Assembly (NCBI RefSeq): GCF_003345295.1
Contig: NZ_CP031055.1
Location: 1,860,001-1,924,000, forward strand
Direction of reading: 5' to 3'
DNA: 64,000 nt
Origin: Vibrio splendidus
Lineage (GTDB): Bacteria; Pseudomonadota; Gammaproteobacteria; Enterobacterales; Vibrionaceae
Both the position numbers and the translations under genes were made by a program. Positions within the stretch are counted from its first letter, which is position 1. Each line of letters begins with the position of its first letter. Positions 52,436-62,315 of this stretch are shown one piece after another. Below the pieces are notes generated by a model, which saw nothing but the letters and a program-made list of their open reading frames with translations, was not told the origin of the DNA and did no database searches.

Positions 52436-54268
52436 CTATTGTTTCAATGCTTGATAAATGTTTTCTGCCAAAGAATGACTAATGCCCGGCACTTTGGCTA
52501 TTTCTTCGACAGTTGCACGCTTAAGTTCTTGTAAGCCACCCATATATTTCAACAAAGATTGACGACGTTTCGGTCCTACCCCTTCAATTCCTTCCAAAGC
52601 ACTGGTTCGGCGAGTTTTACCACGTTTCGCTCTGTGCCCTGCTATCGCGTGATTATGACTTTCATCACGGATATGTTGGATAAGGTGCAACGCTGGTGCA
52701 TCGCTTGGTAAGTTAAATTCCTCACCTTCAAGAGTCACTAAAGTTTCTAAACCCGGCTTACGGGTCACACCTTTCGCGATACCCATCATTCTTGGTCGGA
52801 ATGGCCAATCACCCCAATATTGAGAAACAATCTCGTGAGCGCGATTCAGTTGCCCCTTACCACCGTCGATAAAGATGATGTCTGGGATCTTATCGACATC
52901 AAGTTGTTTGGAATACCGTTTCTCAAGGGCCTGAGCCATCGCCGCGTAATCATCACCTCCAGTAATACCGGTGATGTTGTAACGACGGTATTCCGGCTTA
53001 ACAGGGCCTTCCTGATTGAACACCACACAAGACGCTATCGTACTTTCACCCATGGTATGACTGATATCGAAACATTCCATGCGCTTAATTGCATCCATCG
53101 ACAACACTTCTTGAAGCTCTTTGAAGCGCTGATTGATGGTCATCTTATGATTAATCTTGGTAGTAATGGCCGTCAGTGCGTTGGTATTCGACAACTTAAG
53201 GTAACGACCACGAGTACCAGAAGGATTGGTATTGAAGTGAATCTTACGACCGGCAACTTCACACAAAGCTTCTTGAATCGGTGTGACATCTTCCATCAAG
53301 TCGGCATTAAGAATTAAACGCGTTGGGATGGTTCTTGCTTCATTATGCGCCAAATAATATTGGCTTAAAAAGCTCGAAAAGACCTCTTCTCGTACCGTAT
53401 TGTTAGGAATTTTAGGGAAATGACTTCGACTACCCAAAACTTTGCCTTGGCGGATCATCAAGATATGGATACAAGCAACACCATTCTCTTGGGCAAATCC
53501 GAGGACGTCCATATCTTCCATAGAATCGTCAGATACGTATTGCTGTTCTTGTACACGTCGAATCGCTTGAATTTGATCGCGGAAAGCAGCGGCTTGCTCA
53601 AAACGAAGCTCTCGGCTTGCCTTGTCCATTTTGTCGATGAGTGTCTCAAGAACTAGCTTGTCTTTCCCTTGGAGGAATAAACGAACGTAGTCGATAAGCT
53701 CGCTGTACTCTTCATCAGAGATAATTGAGCTAACACAAGGCGCAGCACAACGACCAATCTGATACATCAAACACGGGCGCGTTCTGTTGGCATAAACCGT
53801 ATCTTCACACTGACGAGCAGGAAAGATTTTCTGTATTAGGTGCAACGTCTCACGCACAGCGCCGGAATCAGGATAAGGACCAAAGTACTCTCCCTTTTTC
53901 TTCTTAGCACCACGATGCATCGACAAACGAGGATGTTTGTGACCGCTAATAAAAATATAGGGATACGACTTATCATCACGCAGAAGTACGTTGTATTTCG
54001 GTAGGTACTGCTTGATGTAGTTGTGCTCAAGGATAAGAGCTTCTGTTTCTGTATGCGTTACAGTGACATCGATTTTGTCGATATTGCTGACTAAAGCGCG
54101 CGTTTTTTCACTGTCGACTTTTTTACGGAAATAACTGGAAAGGCGTTTTTTGAGGTTCTTTGCTTTACCGACGTAGATAACAACAGCCTCGGCGTTATAC
54201 ATACGATAAACGCCGGGCTGTTCTGTTACTGTCTTGAGAAATGACACCGAGTCAAACAAGTTGGTCAC
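52436..54268 (-). CDS. uvrC: Excinuclease ABC subunit C
   Basis: A 610-residue nucleotide-excision-repair nuclease that makes both incisions beside a lesion. The N-terminal GIY-YIG domain starts QPGVYRMYNAEAVVIYVGKA, a UVR motif for UvrB contact is at about 200-235 (DKASRELRFEQAAAFRDQI), the central catalytic RNase H-like domain contains IECFDISHTMGES-type sequence (MECFDISHTMG), and the C-terminus has helix-hairpin-helix repeats (LEGIEGVGPKRRQSLL). It lies 15 bases after uvrY, forming the conserved uvrY-uvrC pair. Confidence 0.97.
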   Translation of the reverse strand: MTNLFDSVSFLKTVTEQPGVYRMYNAEAVVIYVGKAKNLKKRLSSYFRKKVDSEKTRALVSNIDKIDVTVTHTETEALILEHNYIKQYLPKYNVLLRDDKSYPYIFISGHKHPRLSMHRGAKKKKGEYFGPYPDSGAVRETLHLIQKIFPARQCEDTVYANRTRPCLMYQIGRCAAPCVSSIISDEEYSELIDYVRLFLQGKDKLVLETLIDKMDKASRELRFEQAAAFRDQIQAIRRVQEQQYVSDDSMEDMDVLGFAQENGVACIHILMIRQGKVLGSRSHFPKIPNNTVREEVFSSFLSQYYLAHNEARTIPTRLILNADLMEDVTPIQEALCEVAGRKIHFNTNPSGTRGRYLKLSNTNALTAITTKINHKMTINQRFKELQEVLSMDAIKRMECFDISHTMGESTIASCVVFNQEGPVKPEYRRYNITGITGGDDYAAMAQALEKRYSKQLDVDKIPDIIFIDGGKGQLNRAHEIVSQYWGDWPFRPRMMGIAKGVTRKPGLETLVTLEGEEFNLPSDAPALHLIQHIRDESHNHAIAGHRAKRGKTRRTSALEGIEGVGPKRRQSLLKYMGGLQELKRATVEEIAKVPGISHSLAENIYQALKQ

Positions 54269-54283
54269 TATACGATCTCAGTG

Positions 54284-54928
54284 TTAAAGGGTCTCAGTGT
54301 CTAACATTCCATGTCTAATCGCTAAATGCGTCAGCTCTACATCGCCACTGATATCCAATTTGCTGAACAAACGGTAGCGGTAACTGTTGACTGTTTTAGG
54401 ACTTAGATTGAGTTGTTCTGAAATATCCGTCACTTTCTGACCTTTGGTAATCATCATCATGATTTGAAGTTCACGCTCAGATAAGTCTGCGAATGGATTT
54501 TCAGACGCAGGCGAGAATTGGCTCAAAGCCATCTGCTGCGCAATTTCTGGTGAAATGTATCTTTGGCCACTATTAACCACTCGAATTGCATTTACCATTT
54601 CATCCGGACCTGCCCCTTTAGTAAGGTAACCAGCAGCTCCAGCTTGCATCACTTTAGTTGGAAACGGATTTTCCGTATGAACAGTTAAAACGATGATTTT
54701 AACATCAGGGTTGAAACGCAAGATTTTCTTGGTTGCTTCTAAGCCACCAATACCAGGCATATTCATATCCATCAAAATAACGTCAGTATTATTAGTACGA
54801 CACCATTTTGCAGCATCTTCACCGCTTTCAGCTTCCCCTGCTACGTTCATTCCACGGACGTCTTCAATAATACGTCGTATCCCTGTGCGAACCAGCTCGT
54901 GATCATCTACAAGGAAAACATTTATCAA
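54284..54928 (-). CDS. uvrY: Response regulator UvrY/GacA (VarA in Vibrio)
   Basis: A 214-residue NarL-family regulator. The receiver has D8/D9 and the phospho-acceptor D54 in VILMDMNMPG. The LuxR-type HTH (about 145-205) has LSERELQIMMMITKGQKV and PKTVNSYRYRLFSKL. With BarA/VarS it activates the Csr small RNAs and so controls virulence, quorum sensing and carbon metabolism in Vibrio. The sensor kinase is not in this window. Its position before uvrC is the classic one. Confidence 0.95.
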   Translation of the reverse strand: MINVFLVDDHELVRTGIRRIIEDVRGMNVAGEAESGEDAAKWCRTNNTDVILMDMNMPGIGGLEATKKILRFNPDVKIIVLTVHTENPFPTKVMQAGAAGYLTKGAGPDEMVNAIRVVNSGQRYISPEIAQQMALSQFSPASENPFADLSERELQIMMMITKGQKVTDISEQLNLSPKTVNSYRYRLFSKLDISGDVELTHLAIRHGMLDTETL

Positions 54929-55354
54929 ACTTGTATCTCCACACTATTAATTGGCTCTGCAACCACTGTGTCATTTCATCTGTTTGAAACAATTGAACAA
55001 AGGAACAGTGGATCGCAGCATTGAGTACATCTTAACTTAATTACTAAAAAAAAGCTCTGTTGAATATGTGCTGAAACACGAACTTTAGCAAGTACTTATT
55101 AACAAATAAGCTAACTAAAACAACAAGCTTTTTCTAAAAATCAACCAGTTAAAACAACACCCAATAAAATTACACAAGATAAAGATATTTTCAATACCAT
55201 TGAATAGCCATTCGCGACAATTTCACTTATTTGCTTATTGAGTCCCGTTATTTGCCTCTGTTAACTAGAATTTAGTTAGTATTTTGGTTGCCTATTGTGC
55301 GCAGAGAGCCGCTAGATGGTAGTATTCGATTCCCAATTTCAATAGGTTACTACA
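54929..55354. other. Intergenic region between uvrY and polB
   Basis: A 426-base AT-rich stretch between divergent genes. It must hold the promoters of both. I find no gene, clear operator, repeat or terminator in it. I specifically looked for a LexA box (CTGT-N8-ACAG), expected if polB is SOS-controlled, and saw none. Confidence 0.6.
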
Positions 55355-57718
55355 TTGGATATTCAGCAAGGCTTTGTACTCACAAGACAAGCGAGAGACT
55401 TTTCAGGGCGTACCCAAATTGATTTGTGGTTAAGCTCTCCTCAAGGCCCAACTCTGCTGACGATTCAAAATGAAAAACCTGTATTTTTCGTCGCTCAATC
55501 TGATGTTGAAGAATGTCAGGCTATCGCAGCGAAAGAGTCGATCGATTGCCAATTCAAGTCTCTAGAACTAGCCACATTCGATCAAACTCCTCTCGCCGCA
55601 TGTTACACCTCACTGTCGAGAAGTAGCTTTGGTTTAGCACAAGCCTTTCACAGCGAAGAGATTCAGACCTTTGAAAGCGATATTCGACTCGCCGATCGAT
55701 ATCTAATGGAACGCTTTATCAAAGGCAGCATTGAGTTCACTGGGACTGCCGTGCAAAAAAGTCAGCATCTTAGAGTCTCCAATGCAAAATGCAGAGCGGG
55801 CGATTACTTACCCAGTTTATCTGTGGTTTCACTTGATATTGAATGCTCAGAAAAAGGCGTGCTTTATTCCATTGGCTTAGACAGCCCGATGGACAGCCGA
55901 GTCATCATGGTCGGCGAACCACAAGAGGCTGACACAAACGTCCAATGGGTCCCTAATGAGAAAGCTCTACTCGAGGCGATGATTAGATGGTTTTCTGAAT
56001 TTGACCCCGACATCATCATCGGATGGAATGTCATTGATTTCGATTTTAGGCTGCTGCACAAACGTTCAGAATGGAACGAAGTCAAGCTCAATATTGGTAG
56101 AGACAATCAACCAAGCTTTTTCCGTAGTTCTGCACAAAACCAGCAAGGCTTTATCACTATCCCAGGCCGCGTTGTGTTGGATGGCATTGACATGCTCAAG
56201 ACAGCGACCTACCACTTCCGCTCTTGGTCTCTTGAATCGGTATCTCAAGAGCTACTCGGCGAAGGTAAAGACATCCATAACGTTCACGACCGCATGGATG
56301 AGATAAACCGGATGTTTAAGTTCGATAAGCCTTCGCTTGCCAAGTACAACCTTCAAGACTGCGTGCTAGTAAATCGCATCTTCGAACACACTCACCTACT
56401 CGATTTCGCGATTGAGCGCTCTCGATTAACCGGTGTCGAGCTGGATCGTGTTGGTGGCTCTGTTGCGGCTTTTACTAATTTATACATGCCTCAAATACAC
56501 CGAGCAGGTTACGTCGCGCCTAATTTAGAGCCCGAGAACTGGATTGCCAGCCCCGGTGGCTACGTGATGGATTCCATTCCTAACCTATACGACTCGGTTT
56601 TGGTACTCGATTTTAAGAGCCTTTACCCATCGATCATTCGCTCTTTCTTAATTGACCCGATGGGGTTAATTGAAGGGTTAAAGTTAGAGTTAGGCTCTGA
56701 AGAAGACCAAGCAGTGGCAGGGTTTCGTGGCGGTCAGTTCCACCGCTCTAAGCACTTTCTACCAGAGATGATCGAAAACCTGTGGGCAGCACGTGACGTT
56801 GCAAAGAAGAACAACGAAAAAGCGTTCTCTCAAGCGATTAAGATCATCATGAACTCCTTCTATGGTGTGCTTGGCTCTTCTGGCTGTCGCTTCTTCGATA
56901 CCCGTTTGGCCTCATCGATCACTATGCGTGGGCACGAGATCATGAAGCAAACCAAGGTTCTAATCGAGGATAAAGGTTATCAAGTAATTTACGGAGATAC
57001 CGATTCAACCTTCGTATCGCTAAACGGCAGTTACGATCAACAAAAAGCAGATGAGATCGGGAACGCACTGGTCGCTTACATCAACGATTGGTGGACAAAT
57101 CACTTAAAAGAAACCTACAACCTAACCTCAATACTCGAACTGGAATACGAAACTCACTATCGCAAGTTTCTAATGCCGACCATTAGAGGTTCAGAAACCG
57201 GCTCGAAGAAACGCTATGCAGGCTTGATCAATCAAGGCGACCAAGAGAAGATCATCTTTAAAGGGCTTGAAAGTGCGCGAACCGATTGGACACCTCTCGC
57301 GCAACAATTCCAACAAACCCTGTATGAGATGGTGTTTCACGACCAAGATCCAACGGACTATGTCAGACAGTTTGTCGATGAAACCGCTGCTGGTAAACAC
57401 GATGATTTACTGGTGTACCAGAAGCGTTTGCGCCGCAAACTACACGAGTATCAAAAAAACATTCCGCCACAGGTTCGCGCAGCTCGTCTGGCCGATGAGA
57501 TAAATGCCAAACTTGGTCGCCCGCTTCAATACCAAAACAAAGGGCGTATTGAATATTTGATTACACTGAGTGGCCCTGAGCCAAAGGAGTACTTGAAGAG
57601 TGGTATCGATTATCAGCATTACATCGACAAACAAATCAAACCGGTTGCAGAAGCTATCTTGCCCTTCATCGGTTTAGATTTTGAACGAGTCAGCGGGCAG
57701 CAGCTAGGTCTGTTCTAG
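55355..57718 (+). CDS. polB: DNA polymerase II
   Basis: A 787-residue family-B polymerase with proofreading exonuclease, used in replication restart and translesion synthesis. Exo motifs: LDIECSEKG (I), NVIDFDFRLL (II) and YNLQDCVLV (III). Polymerase motifs: DFKSLYPSIIRSF (A), KIIMNSFYGVLG (B) and YGDTDSTFV (C). The C-terminal GQQLGLF is the beta-clamp-binding motif. The start is TTG with AGG ten bases upstream; no ATG gives the full exonuclease domain. Confidence 0.96.
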   Translation: MDIQQGFVLTRQARDFSGRTQIDLWLSSPQGPTLLTIQNEKPVFFVAQSDVEECQAIAAKESIDCQFKSLELATFDQTPLAACYTSLSRSSFGLAQAFHSEEIQTFESDIRLADRYLMERFIKGSIEFTGTAVQKSQHLRVSNAKCRAGDYLPSLSVVSLDIECSEKGVLYSIGLDSPMDSRVIMVGEPQEADTNVQWVPNEKALLEAMIRWFSEFDPDIIIGWNVIDFDFRLLHKRSEWNEVKLNIGRDNQPSFFRSSAQNQQGFITIPGRVVLDGIDMLKTATYHFRSWSLESVSQELLGEGKDIHNVHDRMDEINRMFKFDKPSLAKYNLQDCVLVNRIFEHTHLLDFAIERSRLTGVELDRVGGSVAAFTNLYMPQIHRAGYVAPNLEPENWIASPGGYVMDSIPNLYDSVLVLDFKSLYPSIIRSFLIDPMGLIEGLKLELGSEEDQAVAGFRGGQFHRSKHFLPEMIENLWAARDVAKKNNEKAFSQAIKIIMNSFYGVLGSSGCRFFDTRLASSITMRGHEIMKQTKVLIEDKGYQVIYGDTDSTFVSLNGSYDQQKADEIGNALVAYINDWWTNHLKETYNLTSILELEYETHYRKFLMPTIRGSETGSKKRYAGLINQGDQEKIIFKGLESARTDWTPLAQQFQQTLYEMVFHDQDPTDYVRQFVDETAAGKHDDLLVYQKRLRRKLHEYQKNIPPQVRAARLADEINAKLGRPLQYQNKGRIEYLITLSGPEPKEYLKSGIDYQHYIDKQIKPVAEAILPFIGLDFERVSGQQLGLF

Positions 57719-57789
57719 ATTGAACCCTCTTTTCTAGGCGACATTAGACTCGAGGTATCTATTAAAACTCGAGCCAGGCATCAACACGA

Positions 57790-57825
57790 AAAAAGCAGAG
57801 GAGTTCATAACTCGCTCTGCTTTTT
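57790..57825 (+). terminator. Bidirectional terminator between polB and the nucleotidyltransferase gene
   Basis: An imperfect stem (AAAGCAGAG...GAGTT / AACTC...CTCTGCTTT) with A- and T-runs at its ends lies between two convergent genes. Confidence 0.75.
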
Positions 57826-57851
57826 CATATCAATGGATAGCTTACGAACCC

Positions 57852-58619
57852 CTACCCGATTCGAAACTCAGTTTTCTGATACTGCTTAACCAGCCACTCG
57901 CCAAAGCCATCAAGAATCCCTATCACCGAACGTTTAGGAATCGGTCTACCAGAAAGTAAAATGCCTAACCTTTGGATTTCGACGTCTTTATCTGGGTGAT
58001 ACTTCAAGAACTGTTGACCACACTCTATTGGGTCATCGAACCAATATTTGTCACGATACATCACCAAAGAGTAACTCGCTCGCAGTAGCTTTTTAGCAAT
58101 GATCACCTGTGCTGCAACTTGTTGTTCTGGCGTTGTTGCTCGGGCGATCTTATTGCGATACACCGCTAACCAGTTTTCCGCATCCATATTCCAGTGCTTA
58201 GCGATTTCCCAACTTGTTTCAAAATCACCATAACAATCCGATAAATCTTCACCATGCACGCACACAGCTAAATGCTTGAGCATAAAGCCCCACGTGAATA
58301 TGTTGTCGAAATCAACGATCTCGCTCACCAAGGTAGTTTTAATCGCCACTTGAGTGACCTGCGGGAAGCTCTTTTGAAAACGCCATTTGATGGTATTCAG
58401 CAGCGTGGTTCGTTGATCTGGGAAAGGACGATGGGTAACCACAACCACATCTAGATTCGAGCGACCGACGACGGCTTGTTTGCGTGCCACACTGCCATAA
58501 ACATAGACACTGTGTAGATTGGATCCTAACCCACCTTTTAAAAAGGTAATCAGATCGTTAACCACAGGTTGGAATTCAGGTTGAAATGGCTGTGTTGGGT
58601 CAATAACAGGTAGCTGCAT
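57852..58619 (-). CDS. Nucleotidyltransferase-fold protein with altered active site
   Basis: A 255-residue protein. An N-terminal minimal nucleotidyltransferase domain (about 20-115) has the hallmark YGSVARKQAVVG followed by RSNLDVVVV. In active enzymes the second part reads S-D-x-D; here the first Asp is Asn (SNLD), so metal coordination may be impaired. The C-terminal part (about 130-250) is helical with WLAVYRNKIARATTPEQQV, resembling aminoglycoside adenylyltransferase helical domains. The substrate is unknown; it should not be read as a resistance gene. It is monocistronic. Confidence 0.75.
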   Translation of the reverse strand: MQLPVIDPTQPFQPEFQPVVNDLITFLKGGLGSNLHSVYVYGSVARKQAVVGRSNLDVVVVTHRPFPDQRTTLLNTIKWRFQKSFPQVTQVAIKTTLVSEIVDFDNIFTWGFMLKHLAVCVHGEDLSDCYGDFETSWEIAKHWNMDAENWLAVYRNKIARATTPEQQVAAQVIIAKKLLRASYSLVMYRDKYWFDDPIECGQQFLKYHPDKDVEIQRLGILLSGRPIPKRSVIGILDGFGEWLVKQYQKTEFRIG

Positions 58620-58756
58620 AGGTCGTTTCGGTAAATAAAATAATGATTTAACTGTCTCTCTATGATCGCTTAGGTGACTTTATGATTCAAGCTATTCCTA
58701 TTTATAGCGTCTACGAGATATAATCACCGGATAGACCCAATAAGGACAAACACAAA

Positions 58757-59326
58757 ATGCCTAGAGCAAGTGAGATTAAAAAAGGTTTTGCGATCAACGT
58801 TGATGGCAAAACAGTACTAGTAAAAGATATCGAAGTGACAACACCAGGTGGCCGTGGCGGTCAAAAGATTTACCGCTTCCGTGGTCACGATGTAGCAACT
58901 GGCGTTAAAACAGAAGTTCGCCACAAGGCTGACGAAATCGTTGAAACTATCGACGTAACTAAGCGTGCAGTGATGTTCTCTTACGTTGACGGCAACGAGT
59001 ACATCTTCATGGATAACGAAGATTACTCACAGTTCATCTTCAACGGTGAAATGATCGAAGACGAACTGCTGTTCATCAACGAAGATACGCAAGGTATGTA
59101 CGCGATTCTTATCGACGGTACTGCGGCGACTCTTGAACTACCAACTTCAGTTGAGCTAGTAATCGAAGAAACAGACCCTTCAATCAAAGGTGCATCTGCT
59201 TCAGCTCGTACTAAGCCAGCCCGTCTGTCTACAGGCCTTACTGTTCAAGTTCCTGAGTACATTGCAACTGGCGACAAAGTTGTTGTGAACACAGCTGAAC
59301 GTAAATACATGAACCGCGCAAGCTAA
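58757..59326 (+). CDS. yeiP: Elongation factor P-like protein EfpL/YeiP
   Basis: A 189-residue three-domain beta-barrel protein. It is the EF-P paralogue (YeiP, now called EfpL) rather than Efp itself: the tip loop of domain I reads TPGGRGGQKIYRF, with arginine in place of the modified lysine of EF-P. It helps ribosomes past proline-containing stall sequences. MPRASEIKKGF starts the standard domain I. It lies ten bases before yciU. Confidence 0.93.
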   Translation: MPRASEIKKGFAINVDGKTVLVKDIEVTTPGGRGGQKIYRFRGHDVATGVKTEVRHKADEIVETIDVTKRAVMFSYVDGNEYIFMDNEDYSQFIFNGEMIEDELLFINEDTQGMYAILIDGTAATLELPTSVELVIEETDPSIKGASASARTKPARLSTGLTVQVPEYIATGDKVVVNTAERKYMNRAS

Positions 59327-59336
59327 GATATTTATT

Positions 59337-59666
59337 ATGACCGAAGCTAACGACCTAATGTCTTACGACGACGCAATTGACACTGCATACGACATCTTTC
59401 TAGAGATGGCTCCTGATAACCTTGAACCAGCAGACGTGATCCTATTCACGGCTCAGTTTGAAGATCGTGGCGCTGCAGAGCTCGTTGAAACTGGTGACGA
59501 TTGGGTTGAACATGTTGGCTTTGAAGTCGACAAAGAGATCTACGCTGAAGTACGCATTGGTCTTGTAAATGAAGCTGATGATGTCTTAGATGACGTATTC
59601 GCTCGTCTGCTGATCAGCCGTGACCCTGAACACAAGTTCTGTCACATCTTGTGGAAACGCGACTAG
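59337..59666 (+). CDS. yciU: HI1450/YciU-type acidic protein (dsDNA mimic)
   Basis: A 109-residue, very acidic protein. The sequence DDAIDTAYDIFLEMAPDNL and the C-terminal EHKFCHILWKRD match the DUF440/HI1450 family, which has been proposed as a double-stranded-DNA mimic that binds HU. The role in the cell is not settled. It lies ten bases after yeiP and is probably co-transcribed with it. Confidence 0.9.
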   Translation: MTEANDLMSYDDAIDTAYDIFLEMAPDNLEPADVILFTAQFEDRGAAELVETGDDWVEHVGFEVDKEIYAEVRIGLVNEADDVLDDVFARLLISRDPEHKFCHILWKRD

Positions 59667-59676
59667 GCTCTTCTTA

Positions 59677-59707
59677 AATCAGCTCAGAGTATTGAGCTGA
59701 TTTTTTT
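59677..59707 (+). terminator. Terminator of yeiP-yciU
   Basis: The stem AATCAGCTCA / TGAGCTGATT with a 6-base loop is followed by T-run, 11 bases after the yciU stop. Confidence 0.92.
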
Positions 59708-59755
59708 ACGACTTCATAGCCTCATCACTTTACCAAACTGCAACTCTACAAAATT

Positions 59756-60247
59756 ATGACCAAAGCAAAAACAGATACCCTATCCAAAGGCTACGCCTGT
59801 GTTGGATTAGTAAACCCCAAAACACCTGAAAATGTTGGCTCAGTAATGCGAGCGGCTGGTTGCTACGGAGCAAACTCTGTATTTTATACGGGCACCCGTT
59901 ATGACCACGCTCGACAGTTTCATACCGACACCAAAGAAAAGCACCTTGAGCTACCATTAATTGGTGTTGAAGACCTGAAAGACATTATTCCAGTTGGCTG
60001 CGTACCAATCGCGGTTGATTTGATAGAAGGCGCTAAGCCTCTGCCTGATTATAAGCACCCACCTCGTGCTTTTTATATCTTCGGCCCTGAAGATGGGACT
60101 CTGAAAAAAGAGATCACGGATTTCTGTCGTGAAACCATCTACGTTCCGACCAATGGCTGCATGAACCTTGCTGCCGCGGTCAATGTTATTTTGTATGACC
60201 GCATGGCGAAGGGTGATAATTTTTCTAATCATTTGAAAGTAACCTAA
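59756..60247 (+). CDS. TrmH-family RNA methyltransferase
   Basis: A 163-residue SPOUT-fold methylase. The three family motifs are NPKTPENVGSVMRAAG (1), FYIFGPEDGTLKKE (2) and IYVPTNGCMNLAAAVNVILY (3), the last forming the SAM-binding knot. The size is that of single-domain TrmL-like enzymes, which methylate the wobble ribose of tRNA, but which RNA this one modifies cannot be told from sequence alone. It is monocistronic, with its own terminator. Confidence 0.88.
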   Translation: MTKAKTDTLSKGYACVGLVNPKTPENVGSVMRAAGCYGANSVFYTGTRYDHARQFHTDTKEKHLELPLIGVEDLKDIIPVGCVPIAVDLIEGAKPLPDYKHPPRAFYIFGPEDGTLKKEITDFCRETIYVPTNGCMNLAAAVNVILYDRMAKGDNFSNHLKVT

Positions 60248-60365
60248 TACTAATCGTAGTCCATAGCTAGTCACCCTAGCTAGTGAAGCACTTCTACCTG
60301 GTTAATCGTTTCTACTTGGTAAGCACTTCCACATGATTTGAACTGCACCATGTTCAAGACGAAAA

Positions 60366-60392
60366 AAAACCTGCTAAGTTAGCAGGTTTTTT
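60366..60392 (+). terminator. Terminator between the TrmH-type gene and rluB
   Basis: The stem AAACCTGCT / AGCAGGTTT is followed by T-run and preceded by A-run, so it can serve both convergent genes. Confidence 0.9.
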
Positions 60393-60451
60393 AGTATTCG
60401 AAACGTTGGATTAAGCTTTAAGCTTAAGAACTGTAGCAACTACTGGTGTAA

Positions 60452-61480
60452 TTACTTACGTGATCTTGGCTTAGCCGGTTTAGCCGGGCGTCCGTTGTTC
60501 AATTTAGGCTTTTTGGTAGCCTGAGGTTTGCCATTGGTCGCTGGAGCACTACGACCTGAATCAGGTGTTGTAGTACCGCGAGTAGCAGGCTTCTTACGCT
60601 TAGTCTGGTTACTACGGCCTTTAGGAGCATTTGCACGCTCTTCGTGACGCTTAACAGCACGACGAATTTTCTGGCTACGAGAACGCTCACGCTTACGAGA
60701 AGTGTTTGCAGGATCAAGATCCAACAGTGTCTCTTTTTCTGGCTGAAGTTCAACAAGCTCACGCAAGTAGTTTACTTCTTGAAGATCTAGCTCTTTCCAA
60801 CCGCCACGAGGCAGTTTCTTATCAAGGTAGATATCACCGTAACGTACACGCTTCAAGCGGCTTACTGTTGTTTCTTGTGATTCCCAAAGACGACGAACCT
60901 CACGGTTACGACCTTCGTTAATCGCTACGTAGAAAGTATGGTTCATACCTTCACCGCCAGCGTAAACCACGTCTTCGAAACGAGCCATACCATCTTCAAG
61001 TTGAACGCCACGAGTCACGTTTTTAACTTTTTGCTCAGTCACTTCACCAAACACACGTACTAGGTACTCACGCTCAACCTGACGGCTTGGGTGCATTAGG
61101 CGGTTTGCAAGTTCACCATCAGTAGTGAAAAGCAAAAGACCCGATGTGTTTGCATCAAGACGGCCAACTGAAATCCAACGAGAACCACGGATCTTAGGTA
61201 GACGATCGAAAACAGTACGGCGACCTTCAGGATCGTGACGAGTACAAAGCTCACCTTCAGGTTTGTAGTAAGCAAGTACACGACAAACCACTTCTTCAGA
61301 GGCCTTGCCTGTAATTGTGTGGCCATCGATACGGATCACTGAGTTCTCGTCTTCAAGACGCTCACCCAATTTCGCAACTTGACCGTTAACACTTACACGA
61401 CCAGATTTGATTAAACCTTCTAGTTCACGACGAGAACCGTGACCAGCTCGCGCTAAAACCTTCTGTAATTTTTCGCTCAT
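60452..61480 (-). CDS. rluB: 23S rRNA pseudouridine synthase B
   Basis: A 342-residue RsuA-family pseudouridine synthase, modifying U2605 (E. coli numbering) of 23S rRNA. An S4 domain (about 1-60, LQKVLARAGHGSRRELEGL) is followed by the catalytic domain with the aspartate in GRLDANTSGLLLFTTDG. The C-terminal 90 residues or so are an Arg/Lys/Pro-rich low-complexity tail (KRERSRSQKIRRAVKRHEER), as in other Vibrio RluB proteins. It is co-oriented with yciO and rnm upstream. Confidence 0.95.
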   Translation of the reverse strand: MSEKLQKVLARAGHGSRRELEGLIKSGRVSVNGQVAKLGERLEDENSVIRIDGHTITGKASEEVVCRVLAYYKPEGELCTRHDPEGRRTVFDRLPKIRGSRWISVGRLDANTSGLLLFTTDGELANRLMHPSRQVEREYLVRVFGEVTEQKVKNVTRGVQLEDGMARFEDVVYAGGEGMNHTFYVAINEGRNREVRRLWESQETTVSRLKRVRYGDIYLDKKLPRGGWKELDLQEVNYLRELVELQPEKETLLDLDPANTSRKRERSRSQKIRRAVKRHEERANAPKGRSNQTKRKKPATRGTTTPDSGRSAPATNGKPQATKKPKLNNGRPAKPAKPRSRK

Positions 61481-61639
61481 TTACTCTTTTCTACCTAATT
61501 GTCGTCTTCACAGACGTCGAATGAATTTTTCGCGACCAAATCGCGGTCGCGTATTATCGCAAATAACCTGCCAAAAAGCACTTGTTATTTACTCTGGCAG
61601 GTTTGCTGTTTCGTTACAGACTGTTAATCAGTAACGCTA

Positions 61640-62260
61640 TTATTCAAACGGCGCTGGATCGCCGGCACCACGACGTAAAACAACGGCATCATCGTCACTG
61701 AAGTCAATAACCGTAGTCGGTTGCTCACCTAGATAGCCGCCATTCAAAATGACATCAACCGCATGCTCTAGGCTGTCGCGAATTTCTTCTGGATCCGATT
61801 CAGTTGTCTCGTTACCCGGAAGAATTAGAGACGTCGACATCAATGGCTCGCCCATTGCTTCCAACAGGTCAAGTGCAATCTTGTTGTCTGGTACACGAAT
61901 ACCAATCGTTTTACGTTTCGCGTTCATCAAACGCTTCGGCACTTCTTTGGTTGCTTTGAAGATAAACGTGTAAGCACCGGGCGTGTGCGCCTTAAGTAAA
62001 CGGAAAGCAACGTTATCAACTCGTGCATACAGTGACAACTCAGAAAGATCACGGCATAACAAGGTGAAATTGTGCTTATCATCGATTCGACGAATTTTAC
62101 AGATGCGTTCAAGTGCTTGTTTATTTTCAAGCTGACAGCCCAGCGCATAACCGGAATCTGTTGGATAAACCACCACACCACCACTACGAATAATCGCAAC
62201 AGCTTGAGTAATTAAGCGCGCTTGTGGGTTATCTGGGTGTACATAAAAAAACTGGCTCAT
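61640..62260 (-). CDS. yciO: YciO-type Sua5/TsaC-fold protein
   Basis: A 206-residue Sua5/YrdC-fold protein. Markers are VVYPTDSGYALGC, KRKTIGIRVPDN and SLILPGNET. Although YciO resembles the threonylcarbamoyl-adenylate synthase TsaC, it is a separate paralogue and its role in t6A synthesis is doubtful. It lies between rluB and rnm, the same neighbourhood as yciO in E. coli near trp. Confidence 0.88.
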   Translation of the reverse strand: MSQFFYVHPDNPQARLITQAVAIIRSGGVVVYPTDSGYALGCQLENKQALERICKIRRIDDKHNFTLLCRDLSELSLYARVDNVAFRLLKAHTPGAYTFIFKATKEVPKRLMNAKRKTIGIRVPDNKIALDLLEAMGEPLMSTSLILPGNETTESDPEEIRDSLEHAVDVILNGGYLGEQPTTVIDFSDDDAVVLRRGAGDPAPFE

Positions 62261-62315
62261 TGTTGATCCTCGTTATCGAATCTCTCGACTCTATCATCAG
62301 AAGGAGCTGGTTCAC

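Noticed and set aside
54929..55354. Expected LexA box upstream of polB
   Set aside because: No CTGT-N8-ACAG motif was found; SOS control of polB is not supported here.
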